Below, piece after piece: positions 1 through 11,600 of a DNA stretch of 64,000 nt. The first letter of the stretch is position 1. Each line of letters starts with the position of its first letter. Under the pieces are notes generated by a model that ran no database searches, was not told where the DNA came from, and saw only the letters and a program-made list of their open reading frames with translations. A program made the translations under genes and the position numbers. This DNA comes from Microstegium vimineum (lineage: Eukaryota; Streptophyta; Magnoliopsida; Poales; Poaceae), in assembly GCA_022036555.1 (NCBI GenBank), contig CM039130.1, positions 7,675,599 through 7,739,598 on the forward strand, read 5' to 3'.

Positions 1-1
1 C

Positions 2-535
2 ATTGCTGGGACCCTTGGGCATGGCTGCCACTACCAGAGGAAGAAGAAGGAGCAGGCCCTGCTGATCGGCTACAGCGACAGTGATCTGGCAGGGGACATC
101 GACACGCGCAGGAGCACCACTGGCGTCCTTTTCTTCCTTGGAGATAATCTGATCACCTGGCAATCACAGAAGCAGAAAGTTGTGGCGCTATCTTCCTGTG
201 AAGCGGAATACATGGCCGCAACCACAACTGCTTGCTAGGGGATCTGGCTGGCGCGGCTGATCGCTGAGCTTAGAGGTGAAGACGCCAGCACCACCAAGCT
301 GTATGTTGACAACCAGTCCGCCATAGCACTCAGCAAAAATCCTGCCTTCCATGACCGCTCCAAACATATCGATGTCGGGTATCACTTCATACGTGAGTGT
401 GTTGAAGATGGCAGGGTGATGATTAACCCAATCGGCACTGTAGAGCAGCTGGCGGACATTGAGACCAAGGCCCTGGCGCGGGAGCGATTCTGTGAATTAC
501 GTTCTCGCATTGGGGTTCATAATGTACATATTTAG
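2..535 (+). pseudogene. Ty1/copia polyprotein, RNase H C-terminal end
   Basis: This is the C-terminal part of a copia polyprotein running in from outside the window. The frame shows the hallmarks of copia RNase H: GYSDSDLAGD near the left edge, then RRSTTGVLFFLG, then SSCEAEYMAA, then KLYVDNQSAIALSKNP and HDRSKHIDV. It ends with TAG at 533-535. An in-frame TAG at 236-238 sits where the family usually has a sense codon just before GIWLARL, so this copy cannot make the full protein. The polypurine-rich stretch and LTR start follow about 20 bp downstream, as expected for the 3' end of the element. Confidence 0.9.
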
Positions 536-557
536 TGCAAGGCTTAGGAGGAGAATT

Positions 558-850
558 TGTTAGATAAGCCTTGCGCCTGACATAGTTAGCTGCATGTTTT
601 ATTTCAGTCTTGCACACGCACGAGCACTAACGTGTGGTCGCCGTGCGTTTAAGAGTTCAAGGACGGGAATAGCTCTCCACGACTCAGGGCATGCAGCCAC
701 GGGCCGACGATGGCGGTGCGTGGGGATGGACGTGCACAATGCGCTGCGTGGGCGCCGTGGCTGGTTCCCCTTTGCATGTTTGTTTCCTTTTAAATTGCAA
801 TGAACAACAAAAGAAAAGCTGCGCTTTTTAGGCAGCACCAAATCCAATTG
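558..850 (+). mobile_element. Start of the copia 3' LTR
   Basis: A purine-rich tract (ggaggagaa, 547-555) is followed by TGTTAGATAAGCC, a typical polypurine tract plus LTR 5' end. The position directly after the copia stop codon supports the call. The right end of the LTR is not clear; 850 is a rough limit and the LTR may be truncated. Confidence 0.6.
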
Positions 851-2276
851 TCTTCTTGTTAGTTCTACTCTCCATCATCCAATTTCCAACAAAGCCATCA
901 GCTTTGCTCTGCTAATCTGCCACCGTGACGAAAGCTGGTGACGGGAGGCACAGTCAAAATACTGCCAGTACAGTGATAAGTTGGTCAGCCAGATGGTTGG
1001 CATGTCTCTCTTGACATACTACTATGCACTTGTGCCATCATTTGATCTACTGAAAGGTGAGAAGATATTCTCTCTTCAGTAGATTCAGCAAAGACAATTT
1101 TGTGTTTGGTTCCGCTGTGACTGACAGCATAGTTGATTGTACGTAGCTACGGAGTACACTGGAAGACAAAGAAGAACATAAGATTAGTATCTCGATTGAA
1201 GTCTGAAACTCTGAATAGGGGCACCTGAAGCTGGAAAAGTGTTTTGGTATTTTGGGCCAGGATAGGCAAGCGCAGGCACGGGTTGATTTCCCGTGATGCT
1301 GCTATGGGCCTAGATAGCATACATAGGAAGAAGAAGCTCAATTCGTGTTCCCGTGTTGCTTTTGTTACGCGTGCAGGTTGCTTGTTGCAACACGAAATTC
1401 CCTTCTTGCTAACGCCTGGGGGGGGGGGCAATCGCTACTTTTTGGAAGGCATCTTTGTGCATGGACTAGACATGAGGATATCTGTACCTAATCCCCTGAA
1501 TATGTTATGTTATCAATTGGGGTTTCTGAAACTCCAATAATCACCACTCCAGGTCCACACACACATTCAGTAATCAACACTAGTGTGGTCAAATTTTCAT
1601 GGCAGCAGAGCACACACAGAAGCATCAAGCAGCAGCAGCCCATCTGCTACAGCGACGGAAGCACATATGCTGTGGGTTGGGCGCAGAAGATCTCCGGGGG
1701 ATCTGAGGGCCGCCTTGGTCGGCATAAAGAAATGGCGAAAATGCCCCTGGCAGATCTCGGAGACTATCCTTTTCATGCTCCTTCCTTCTCCGCCTTCTCA
1801 ATTCGGATGCCGATGCAACCATATAAGAGTTTGTTTGGAACACAGAAATAGAAAACATAGGAAAAAAAACCCACAGAAATATCATTAATGTATAGTGGTA
1901 AAACAGAGGAAAGAAAAAACACATGATATAGATAAGAAGTGGTGTTTGTAACATAGGAACCATAAGGTTGTGAATGATAAAAGAGTCATTATTAGTGCTT
2001 AATGAAATGATACACTGTGTTAGTTGCATATTTTTTTCATGACCCTCTTACATATGGGGTCAGTAGAACATGTTGCTACAGTTGAGATCAAATAAGCATC
2101 TAGATAATATCTTAGTAGTACATATCAATAGTTACTAGTTTCTGTTACTAGCTCTTTTTACGATTATGGGACCCATAACTTACTCATCCACCAGCTTTTA
2201 GCAGCAGACAACCATGCATCAATGAATTGTTGCCGTAATCACCTCGGGCTTCCGCGAAGGAATCAGAAACAAGAGG
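851..2276. other. Intergenic, no gene seen
   Basis: Short open frames on both strands lack splice context and recognisable domains. A small perfect-looking hairpin lies at 1041-1088 and is listed separately. A G-run of nine bases lies near 1420. Confidence 0.5.
1041..1088. repeat. Short hairpin, 17-19 bp stem with GATA loop
   Basis: ATCTACTGAA at 1045-1054 is the exact reverse complement of 1075-1084. The stem continues inward through AGGTGAGAA / TTCTCT with one or two mismatches to a GATA loop. The stem is shorter than a typical plant miRNA precursor. Confidence 0.6.
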
Positions 2277-2800
2277 TTAGATTGGAGTTTCGTTTTCCCA
2301 TGAAATTGCAAAGGAGCTACATTGTTCCATAGGAAAGGAAAGAATACTTTCATGTGTTCCAAACGCTCTAGAGCTTGTTTGGATCAAAGAATTTGTAAAG
2401 GAATTTTGAAGGAATTCATTCCAAAAGAAATAAATCCTTTCATAGTGTTTGGAATGAAAGAATGTTGATTTCCTTTCCAAAGGAAAGGAATCCATAGTAG
2501 TGCAAAACAAAGGAAATAAAACATCCACTCCAACCCAAGAGAAAGAATTTTTGCTCTCTCTTCCTTCTCATGCTTGTTCCTCCATTCTAAACAGCTCAAA
2601 GTATTTATTCCTGTGTTTTGAAATCCTGTAGTTTTCCACTATTCGCTCAGTCGTATTCCTGCGTTTTTTCCTATTCCTTCGTTTTGTATTCCTATGTTCC
2701 AAACAGACCCTATCTTACTCCCGTTCCTACGTTTCTATTTCCTTTGATTTTCACGTCAAAATCCTTTGTTCCGAACCTTTGTTCCAAACGACCCCTAAAC
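2277..2800. repeat. MITE-like inverted-repeat cluster
   Basis: The stretch is built from repeated and inverted motifs such as tttccaaaggaaagg, ggaaaggaa, cttgtttgg and ccaaacagacc. Both ends carry the GTTTGG / CCAAAC signature of grass MITEs (right end tgttccaaacgacccc near 2780-2795). It looks like one or two MITEs inserted into each other; exact borders could not be fixed. Confidence 0.45.
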
Positions 2801-3795
2801 AAAGCAGCACCCATCAGTCACGTGACCACTGTTGGAGCCGCCTCACCTCTGCGGCTCTGCTTGCTTGCTTGCTTACGCTAAGCCTGACAATCTCAGTGGG
2901 ATTAGTAGTACGTACACCTCGATGTGCTGTAAAATGAAGCCGCTTCTGACCTCATGCACCTCTAGCCGGGGCCCCCGGCTCAGCATCTTTTAAGGTAACG
3001 GAAAGAATAGAGGCTTTTTCCATGGCTTTGGTTCTGATCAATTAGCATGGAACTAGTCAATTTTTACTGTTACTCCACTAGAAGGGTACTAAACCTTGCT
3101 GTTTATCTTACCTTTTTTTTCTTTTTTTTTGAAAGAAACGAATCTCTCCATCTCTCTTTTCAGTAAAAAAAAAAGAATGTTACACTGTAATTTTTTTGTT
3201 TTACTGCACAGAGTGCTACAGTGGAGCACAGCAAAATTGGGTGTTTTAGCAAACACTTAAGTAACTAGTACTGCTAGTACGTAGGGTTGGTTGTTAGGTA
3301 TTTTAATGAACCATAATATTAACATGAGTAATAACATTCTTATAACAACACAGCAAAATTAAATTCTTCGGTAGTCAACTTTGCCCAAGAAATAGAGCAA
3401 AGAATCTTCCGCCCGAATCCCGATGGAGCAGGGATGTGTGTGTGCTGTGGGGCTGTACGGTGTACCAGTACCACTACCTTTTTTCTCCCAGCCCTACTGG
3501 CCGTTGCTCTGTTCACTCTCATCACTCTGCACCTGCTGCTGCCATGTTTCGGGCACCTTTGCTGGGCGCTGCCCAGAGTTATCACCTTCCTGCAAGCCTT
3601 GAAACAATGCTCCATTGGCAGAGAAAGCGAGAAACACAACATCTGTGCTGGCTGGCCGGTTGGTTACATGCAGTATACTGATGCTGCTCCTATAGCATCA
3701 ATCAATGGCAACAGCACGAGTTGAGAGAATCTCGCTACTCTTGTTTTGTTTAGAAAATAAAAGAAAACATAAATCTAGAGCTAATTCTGGGTGGT
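2801..3795. other. Intergenic, no gene seen
   Basis: Contains A/T homopolymer runs around 3113-3200 and no frame with supporting splice sites or known domain. Confidence 0.45.
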
Positions 3796-4410
3796 GGTAC
3801 ATAGGCCATGTCCTTTCTAGTGGGGGCACACAAGTGAATACCAAAAACATGGTGGTTACTTCTTTCTTAGATAAAGCTAAGTTAAGAGCATGTTTAGTTT
3901 AGTTCACGACAGGGCAAGCTGCTAGGCAACCGAAATTGACAGCTTGCATAGTGTTATAAAAAAAACGGAAAAGGTTCGATTCGTGGCGAAATCTAATCAC
4001 ATATGAATGCATAGAAATAGATCACATTATTATTAAGGGGGTGTTTGGTTGTGAGACTTTTTTTAGTTCCTTGTCACATCGAATGTTTGATACTAATTAA
4101 ATGAATTAAATATAATTTATATTATAAAACTAATTATAGCGTCAAGTAGTACTTCACGAGACGAATTTATTAAGTCTAATTAATCCATCATTAACATATA
4201 TTTACTGTAGCACTATATTGTCAAATCATATACTATTTTATATCAATAGATTTGTTTCGTAAAATAGTCTTCGGCTGACAAATTAGTTTTATAAATAGTC
4301 TATATTTAATACTCCTAATTAGTGTCTAGACATCCGATGTGAAGTCCCTGTAACTAAACACCCCTTAAAACGAAGTTAACGCGTGATGGTTTACGGATCA
4401 CGTGTTTGAG
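3796..4410 (+). repeat. Local duplication, copy 1 (with MITE insert)
   Basis: The sequence from gtggtacataggccatg to gatcacgtgtttgag is repeated at 4451-4723 in the same orientation with scattered differences. This copy is longer because a Tourist-like MITE sits inside it at 4037-4365. Confidence 0.75.
4037..4365. mobile_element. Tourist-like MITE
   Basis: Terminal inverted repeats GGGGGTGTTTGGTT and AACTAAACACCCCT are flanked on both sides by TAA (4034-4036 and 4366-4368), the 3-bp target duplication typical of PIF/Harbinger-derived Tourist MITEs. The interior is AT-rich and non-coding. The second copy of the surrounding duplication at 4451-4723 has no insert at this place, giving a natural empty site. 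Confidence 0.85.
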
Positions 4411-4450
4411 GAGCGCACAACAATATCAGCTCCCACCACCGCCCTAGCCA

Positions 4451-4723
4451 GTGGCACATAGGCCATGCCATTTCTAGTGGGGCACACAAGTGAATATCAA
4501 AAACATGATGATTCCTTCTCTTAGATAAAGCTAAGGGCATGTTTAGTTCAAAAAATAGTAAGATTTTAGGCAACCGTGATTGACAGCTTGCATGGTGCCA
4601 TAAAAGAAATAGAAAAATCTAGTTTCGTGGCGAAAACTAATCACATTTGAATACATAGAAATAGATCATATTAAAATTAGGACAAAATTAACGCATGATG
4701 GCTCGACGGATCACGTGTTTGAG
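4451..4723 (+). repeat. Local duplication, copy 2 (empty site)
   Basis: Matches 3796-4410 without the MITE: it shares gtggcacataggccatg, the segment around gacagcttgcat and the end gatcacgtgtttgag. It lies about 40 bp downstream of copy 1, so this is a tandem duplication older than the MITE insertion. Confidence 0.75.
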
Positions 4724-5559
4724 CACCGTGCCACCTCACTGCTTATCCTCTGTCTTCCACCACCCGCTGCCTTGTCACGCCACTCGCCTCCCACCCCCTC
4801 GACTTCGTCCTCCTTTAATCACTTGCATCGCGACCACTCCGCCACCATCCCCGTCCCGTTGTCACCTCCTATCACCCTGGCGGGTGGTGCCCCCCACCCC
4901 CACTGCCTCGCTGCGGCCACCGTCTCAAGCGCCGCCACCATCGTGTCATGGTTGCGGCACCCCCAAGTCTCTTCTACGGGCGTCGGTGAGTGTATTCTCT
5001 AACACTTTATTCTTCCTCCAAACGCATGGCGCACATATGGGTCGCGCGAGTGCATGAACCCGTGATCCATCCTCGTTATTGAGTCTGTGTTATTATTATG
5101 TATGTGAGAAATAGACAACCCTGGAGAAATACTCCATCAATTAGGTAGGTACCGATGCATAGTACGTCATTTTCATCCAAGTTATGTAATGGTTTTGATA
5201 GATGATTGTCCTTGTCTGGAAGAATTGGCTAGTGCAATGGACGCGCGAGTACAATTGGAATCCTTCGAATCCAGGTCCAGAAAAATGGCATAATGACTCA
5301 TTAAACCATCCATTACGCAGCCGGAGAAACAAATGAATTGAAGAAACGGCTCCTGCTTTTGACTCCAGTTCTAGCTCATAAATCTAAACCAAAATTAGCG
5401 AGGAAAGAAACACTTGGTATGTCTAGATCAGCGATAAGATAAGACATCCCTTTCACGAGCACTTTGAAAATATCAGGTGATTAGTTGTGAATTTGTCACC
5501 TGTCAGCTAGGGGACAAGAATTATGCTGTTGCGGTTTGCAGGTTCGGTGTGTGCATGTG
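4724..5559. other. Intergenic, no gene seen
   Basis: A C-rich stretch at 4740-4990 gives proline/serine-rich frames of low complexity and is not supported as a gene. The remainder has no recognisable feature. Confidence 0.4.
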
Positions 5560-5815
5560 TTTCCCTCCTTTTTTCTCAACTTTCCATCACATCTCCGTCA
5601 CATCAAATTTCTATTCCCCATCACATCAAAATACCGGTATATACATGAAGTACTAAATATAAATAAAATAAAAAACTAATTGCACAATTTTATTGTACTT
5701 TGCGAGACGAACATTTTAAGTCTAATTAATCAATATTTGAACAATAAAAACAAAATTATTACAGTATAATATAACAACTACTACAAGATTTTTTTCACCT
5801 CTTTTCACCATCTAA
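5560..5815. repeat. MITE remnant
   Basis: The AT-rich stretch has the composition and shared phrases (gcgagacgaa, ttaagtctaattaat) seen inside the Tourist-like MITE at 4037-4365, and ends in catctaaacacc. It looks like a degraded relative; borders and target duplication were not found. Confidence 0.4.
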
Positions 5816-8692
5816 ACACCTTCCTTTCTCCATACTCCAATCCAGAGGCACAGGAGAGAGAAGGCCAGAAAGGCACTACGCTCCGAGAGAGAGAGGAGGA
5901 GGAGGAGGCAGAGAATCTCCCTGGTCTGAAATTGTCCAAAAGACTGAACTCACCACACAGGAAAAAAAAAGAAGAGAAGAATGGGAAAGGCACAGAGAAG
6001 CCCCTAATTTATGGCTTTTTCCTCCCAAAACCCAATGCAAAGTGATGAAGAAAATCAATGCCTTCTCCTATCCACCACCAAACCTTGTAGAGTGAGAACA
6101 ATATACTCCTCCAGTCCTCCTACAAGAGGAGCCGGCAGAGAATAAGACGACCAGAAGTTGACAAACTTTTCCTGTTCTTCGAGAAGCCCATTTTTCCTCC
6201 TCTTCTTCTCCACCAGATACAGAGAAAGGGGAGAGAGCAAGAGAGAGGAAGTCGAGGAGGAGGAGAAGATCCCTCTCATCGTCATCCGCCGGCCAATCTA
6301 TTCTGGGTCTCCTCTCGTCCGTGGCCTAGTGACGAAGGATTGTATCTCTGTCCATGTGGATGGCGATAAATTAGTACTTGTTTATAGGAGTTGCTGTTTG
6401 TTTGGTTGGCCTTGTCTCCTTGTTTGAGGAAGTGGGGAAAGGCGGAATCTTTTGTTGGATCATGGCAGTTCCAATGCGGCCGGTGGGCTTCATCTCCCCG
6501 TGACATGGTGAGCAGGTGAGGGGACGGAGTATCTCCTGTTCTTCGCTGCTTCCTTTTCTGGTCTGGTCTGGTCTGGTCGCCATTGTTTCAGCAGAGGAGG
6601 TCGGGTCGGAAGCCTCGTCTTGGAGGTTCTCCCTTCTGTTTCTTGGCCATATGATGTTCTATTTCTGCCTAGATTTGGCCATATGATGTTCTACTTCTGC
6701 CAAGATTTTGTGTGTGCGAAAAAATCGTGTCCTTTCCGATTTTGTGGTTTTGGTTGTGCTTTTTGGTTGGATAATAGTGTCGGAAAGCTGGCGGCTTTCT
6801 TGGTTTTTGTTTGATTATTGTTCTTGCAGTGTGCTTGTGGTGTTGTGGTTTCAAGAATTGTTTCGGAAAGCTCTGATTTTTTTAGCGCTTTAATTTATTG
6901 TTTGGAATCCTTCTGGCTCCACAGTTTCCTGCGGTTTGTGATCTCGTCTTCAATTTTTTTTGTCGCTTGCATTGATTTCCCTTAACATTTTCTTTCTCTT
7001 CCCATACCCTGACGTCCTGCAAATGCCAAATTACAGGTCCTCTTGTTGCTGACGCAACCTGGACTTCTCATCTGCTTGTGATAAAGACGAACTGATAAGC
7101 TGGCATTCATAGCTCAGTTTGTTGGGCTTCAGGCTCGGCTCGCTGAATCCCTCAGCCACATCGATTTGCATCCGAGAACTTGGTAAGTTGTATGAGATGT
7201 TCTTCTTTCGGTTCTCTGAATCAATGCTTGTTTTACCTTCTCTGAATCGAAATTAAAGTGTCTGTAAAGAAAGTGTAAGTAATGCTTTCTTTATGTGCAT
7301 TCTTGTGATGTGGGTTCAGGGCATCACTTCTGTGTGCTGTTTCATTCACTTTGGAGTATTTTCTGCATTTTCTTCGATTTATAAGATTACTGGCACATAG
7401 ATATTTTCCCGGTAAAACTAATTTTCTGGGATATTGATAACTTGTTTAACTCCCATTGCAATTTGATCTCCACTTCAGTTGCACTATTTAAAGTTGTGAT
7501 GATTGCTCATGGTTAGAGTTTGCAGAAATTAGGGGCTTACTGCCAATTCTCTGTTTTATGTCTGCTTACGAGCTTTGATTGCCAATTTTCAGGTCACTTC
7601 CAGGTGCATTTTCCTGTGCTGCAAAGTGCTGAATAAACCGGCTGAACAGAGACCTGATCTGCAGATTCTTCCATTGGGTACTGTTTCACATTTGACCACT
7701 TTGTAAGTTAGATATCTTCACACCCCGGTCTCCAAACCATGGTGTTTATTTCAGTTTTTGGCTTCTTAATTATCTGGACCGATTTCAGAAATGTAATTAG
7801 TTGTAGCAAAATTAGTGATACTAATAACAGATTGAAACAGCTGTCGATAACATTGATACAATTTACTTTTGTGTGGTGAATCTCCTCTCTTGCATGAATA
7901 AAACTATATTTTTGCTGAATTGGTTATTATATTTGACAATATTTTCTCATATATAGGCTTGAACCAAGGCTATGATTTGATATTCAGTGTCTGTAACTGC
8001 TGATTGATCTTTTATGTCGTCATTAAGTAAGGAGCTATAATGGACCATAATCCATTGTTTACAGAAAGTGACAGCAAGGGTCTAGACTATTAAGCATTGT
8101 GAGTTTAGTGTCGACTGTTATAGTAGTGATGTACCAGTTGATATTCTAACAAAAAAGATGTTTTGTTTATGCCTGAAATATTGTCATGGGTAGATCAGAT
8201 TTTTCTAGGCCAATGCCATTTGGCCTGGAAAAATTTAGAGAGGCTGTAACTGTGATTAAAAAAAAATCAGCTAATGAGTTTAATCTGTTAACATTGTGTT
8301 TATTTTTAGGGACGGGGGGTGGGTGTAACATCCTGTCCCATGCAAAGTCCACACTACTACAGTATTGTCATTTACATATAGGATGGTTTTTTAATGTTCG
8401 ATTGCACCCTCTTTTTGGTCATTTCATCATGTTTCCTTTGTTATGTTTTCCCTACGTGAAATGCAAACAGAGGCTATACATATGGACAATTTTCTACTGA
8501 CTTAATGAAACACTCTGTTATGTCATTTGTATGTTAATAGCATTACAGTTGTGGTCATTTTAGTGCACCTTATCATATTTTCTGAAGTGAAATCCAAAAG
8601 GAAGGCTGGGCTTATAGACAAGTCTTGTGCTGATTTGTTGTGATTCTCTAATGATAGCTCTAACCTAACTTTTCTGTGTCATTACTTGACAG
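5816..8692 (+). other. 5' UTR exons and introns of the DUF863 gene
   Basis: Splice signals suggest a non-coding 5' leader in several exons: a CT/GA-rich first exon beginning near 5820 with a donor near 6508 or 6516, an exon at 7037-7182 (acceptor ttacag, donor gtaagt), and an exon at 7593-7677 (acceptor ttttcag, donor gtactg), joining the coding exon at 8693. No long open frame crosses these exons. The structure is inferred from splice signals only. Confidence 0.45.
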
Positions 8693-8694
8693 GT

Positions 8695-11600
8695 ATGGGA
8701 ATAAAAGTTGAGGGCGAAACATATATTTCAGGATTCTTTGACATGGAAGGTTCTAGTGTAAATTCTAATGGCAATATGTTGCCATGTCACAAGGTGAACA
8801 AATCAAGTGTGTATCTTGCTGAGAAGTTCACAATAATAGCTTCAAATGGATCTGTTCATTATGACAAGGAAATGATAAAGCGGACAATGCTTGTACATGA
8901 AGCTACATTTCGGAAACAGGTATGTTTCGATGAAGCTATAAAAAGAGGCATTCCTTGTGTCAAGGGCGGCGAACCCTTGGCTGGCCAGACCTCGGCTACG
9001 GAGCTCGTAGCCGTCGGCCGTCTTCTCCGGTGAGGTTATTCCCCTCTACCGCAGGCTTAACAGATAGATAGAAGGATTAGGGGATAATTCATTGCTTAAT
9101 TCTCCATAATCCGAGTACAAGGAATATAAAGGCCACTCGGCCAACTAACTTGGAAACAAACTCCTAATTTTGGGGCTTAATCTCTTCCTAGCCACTAGGA
9201 TCGGCCCTGCCATCTGTGTCCGCGGTGATCGCGGTCGCTGTATCGCGTGCGCGCTCCTCGCGCTCCGCGGCCCGCTCCTCTGCTCTGCAGACGTCGCGCG
9301 CCCTGCGGCGCCTCGCGTACGTGTTGCCCCACATGACATCTCTCCCCTCCTCGAAAAGCAGCTCGTCCTCGAGCTGGAAGTCTGGAAATTGCTCGCGGAA
9401 TGTGGCGAGTTCTTCCGCTGGCAACTCCAAGCTGAAGGGTTTGAGTACTCGAGCTCGCCCGCTCTTCCTGTGGCGTTCTAGGTCTGGTGTCTTCCGGCAA
9501 CAACCATGGCAACGCAGCGGCCGGCACCACCGGCGGTTCAACCTGTGCCACGAGTTGCAGAGGCCATCTCATCTGTTCAGGCGCCCAGCAGACCTGACGG
9601 CTACTACATCTTCGTCTTGTCGGCCGATGCGACGCTAGCTGTGGGGTCTTTTCCATGGGATCCCGGACAACTTAGTCATAGTCCACCTTTATTTCATAAT
9701 TTAGTTTTCAATAACAGTGGTAAGCCGAGATGTAAAAGGCTTTACCCTAGGTCGCGTCAAATAAGCTTGCGGCAACTATCCAGCTCGAGGACGAGCTGGG
9801 TCTCCAAGGGCGGGGGAGATGTCATGGGCAGCCAGCGGGCTGCCACCGGCCCAATAGGCCCAAGCGTCAGTAGCGGCCCAAGAGGCCCAAGAGGCCCAAG
9901 AGTCATTAGCTTAGCCGCTAAGTTAGGTTTAGGGTTAGTCCCCTCTCTATATAAAGAGAGGCAAGGTCTGTCATTAGGATTAAGGAATGAATTATGAAAC
10001 AATTCTAGTCCCCTCAATCTCTCAAGCTCTTGGCAAAGCATAAGGCCTAATTATCCCCTTATCCCCCATATGAACTAACGTTCATTACACCTTGCAGTGG
10101 TGTTGTTTTCTTATTCTTGTCTATAGTTCTAATAGCTCATTTCCTTTATCATTTTGATGTCTATGTAGGTTTATGAACTTCACCGTCTTTACAAAATTCA
10201 GAACGAACTAATGGCACGGTTCCAAAGAGAAGAGCTCAATGGTTGCCCTAGTTATGCTGATGTATTGCAGCCAAGGTCCTCTGCATCACAGGCACTGCTT
10301 GGTGATGTTAAAGGAATGCGGCAAACTGCAAATCCTATTTCTGGACATGATCCTAAGCAATCATGCATCGATTTGATAAATGAAAGTAGTTCACAATATA
10401 GTGTCAGTGGAACTCCTTTGAGGAATAACAATATTAGGTCTCAAAAGAAAATGTTTGACCTGCAGCTTCCAGCAGATGTGTATGCTGACGACGACGATGA
10501 TGATGTGGAGATACTGGAAGTGAGACCTCCAAAAAGTTCGCCTGGGGCTAATGGTTCTGTTCTTTTTGGAAATGTCAAGCTCAACCTTCAAAATAGCAAG
10601 GGCTATTCACATATGAAGAGTTGTAGTACTGATATACAGGCACATCACAGCTCAGCTGCGCATATACTGAATAAACCAGTTGAAGAATCATGTAGTATGA
10701 ATATAACAGATTTTCTTGGTTTGGGGATATCTGCTCCCCAGAACCAGCATTATGTATCACAGGGAGTGAACTTGAACCTCATAAGCTTGGAAGCAAAACT
10801 AAAAGAAAAATATGCTGGTAAAGCATCTGATTCAAGGTTCTTTGGAGCAAACGAGGAAATAAGGAAGAGAAATTCATTTCAACAGAGAAACGATGGTAAG
10901 ATTTCTACAGTTATTTTTTTTGGCATGTTTTATACCTTTGTGTTTAAATCACTATCATCATTGCACACTAATGTAGTTTCCTATTTCTTATTCAGATTCA
11001 AACACTAGCATCGCATGGTACAAACAAAATTGTACTGGTTCTTCAATGGGGCATTACGCTCCCAGTGCTAGCATCTTCAATAACTCGGTTCTTGCTCCGC
11101 TTGGCTTCAATCATGCATTGAATCCTCCATGGCAAAGCAACAATACAAGCTACTTGACTAAGAGTCATTGTGGTGCTGCTGAAACATTCACTGTTAAGGA
11201 TGCTCTTACCAATGGTATCTTGATGGATTCTACTCCAAAGGCACCCTATCTTCATTCACTGAAGATTCATGGAGGTGCAGGATATCAAAAGGTTCCTGCA
11301 CTCCATAATAACCTGAAGGATATAGATCTCAATGACACACCGGTCGATGCTGCTGCCACTTGGGAACAGGGAAGTGAGAAATCAGTGGTTGATATCTCTT
11401 GGCTCAGCAAGAAACCAGTAAGCCTGATGGAATCACAAGTCCCATCAAGTTATGCAAAGGACCATTCCCAGATTTTTGCCAGCTCCACATTATATTCAGA
11501 AAGTACAACTCCCACAAGAGTCCCTGACTTCCCCATCAGTGTTGGCGCTGAAAAAGATTCTCAGTGCTCACCCACTCTACAGTATGACCTAAACATTAGA

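Larger units (their letters stand above)
8958..10089. mobile_element. Composite gypsy-type insertion with two inverted 3' ends
   Basis: The insert lies in intron 1 of the DUF863 gene and is flanked by CCTTG on both sides (8953-8957 and 10090-10094), the 5-bp duplication of an LTR-element integrase. It begins TGTCA and ends TTACA. The left part is the 3' end of a gypsy element on the minus strand; the right part is the 3' end of a related but different gypsy element on the plus strand. No 5' LTR, primer site, gag or reverse transcriptase is present. Confidence 0.75.

Noticed and set aside
9195..9656. Long open frames on both strands over the gypsy fragment
   Set aside because: GC-rich shadow frames; only the minus-strand frame with QFPDFQLEDEL has family support.
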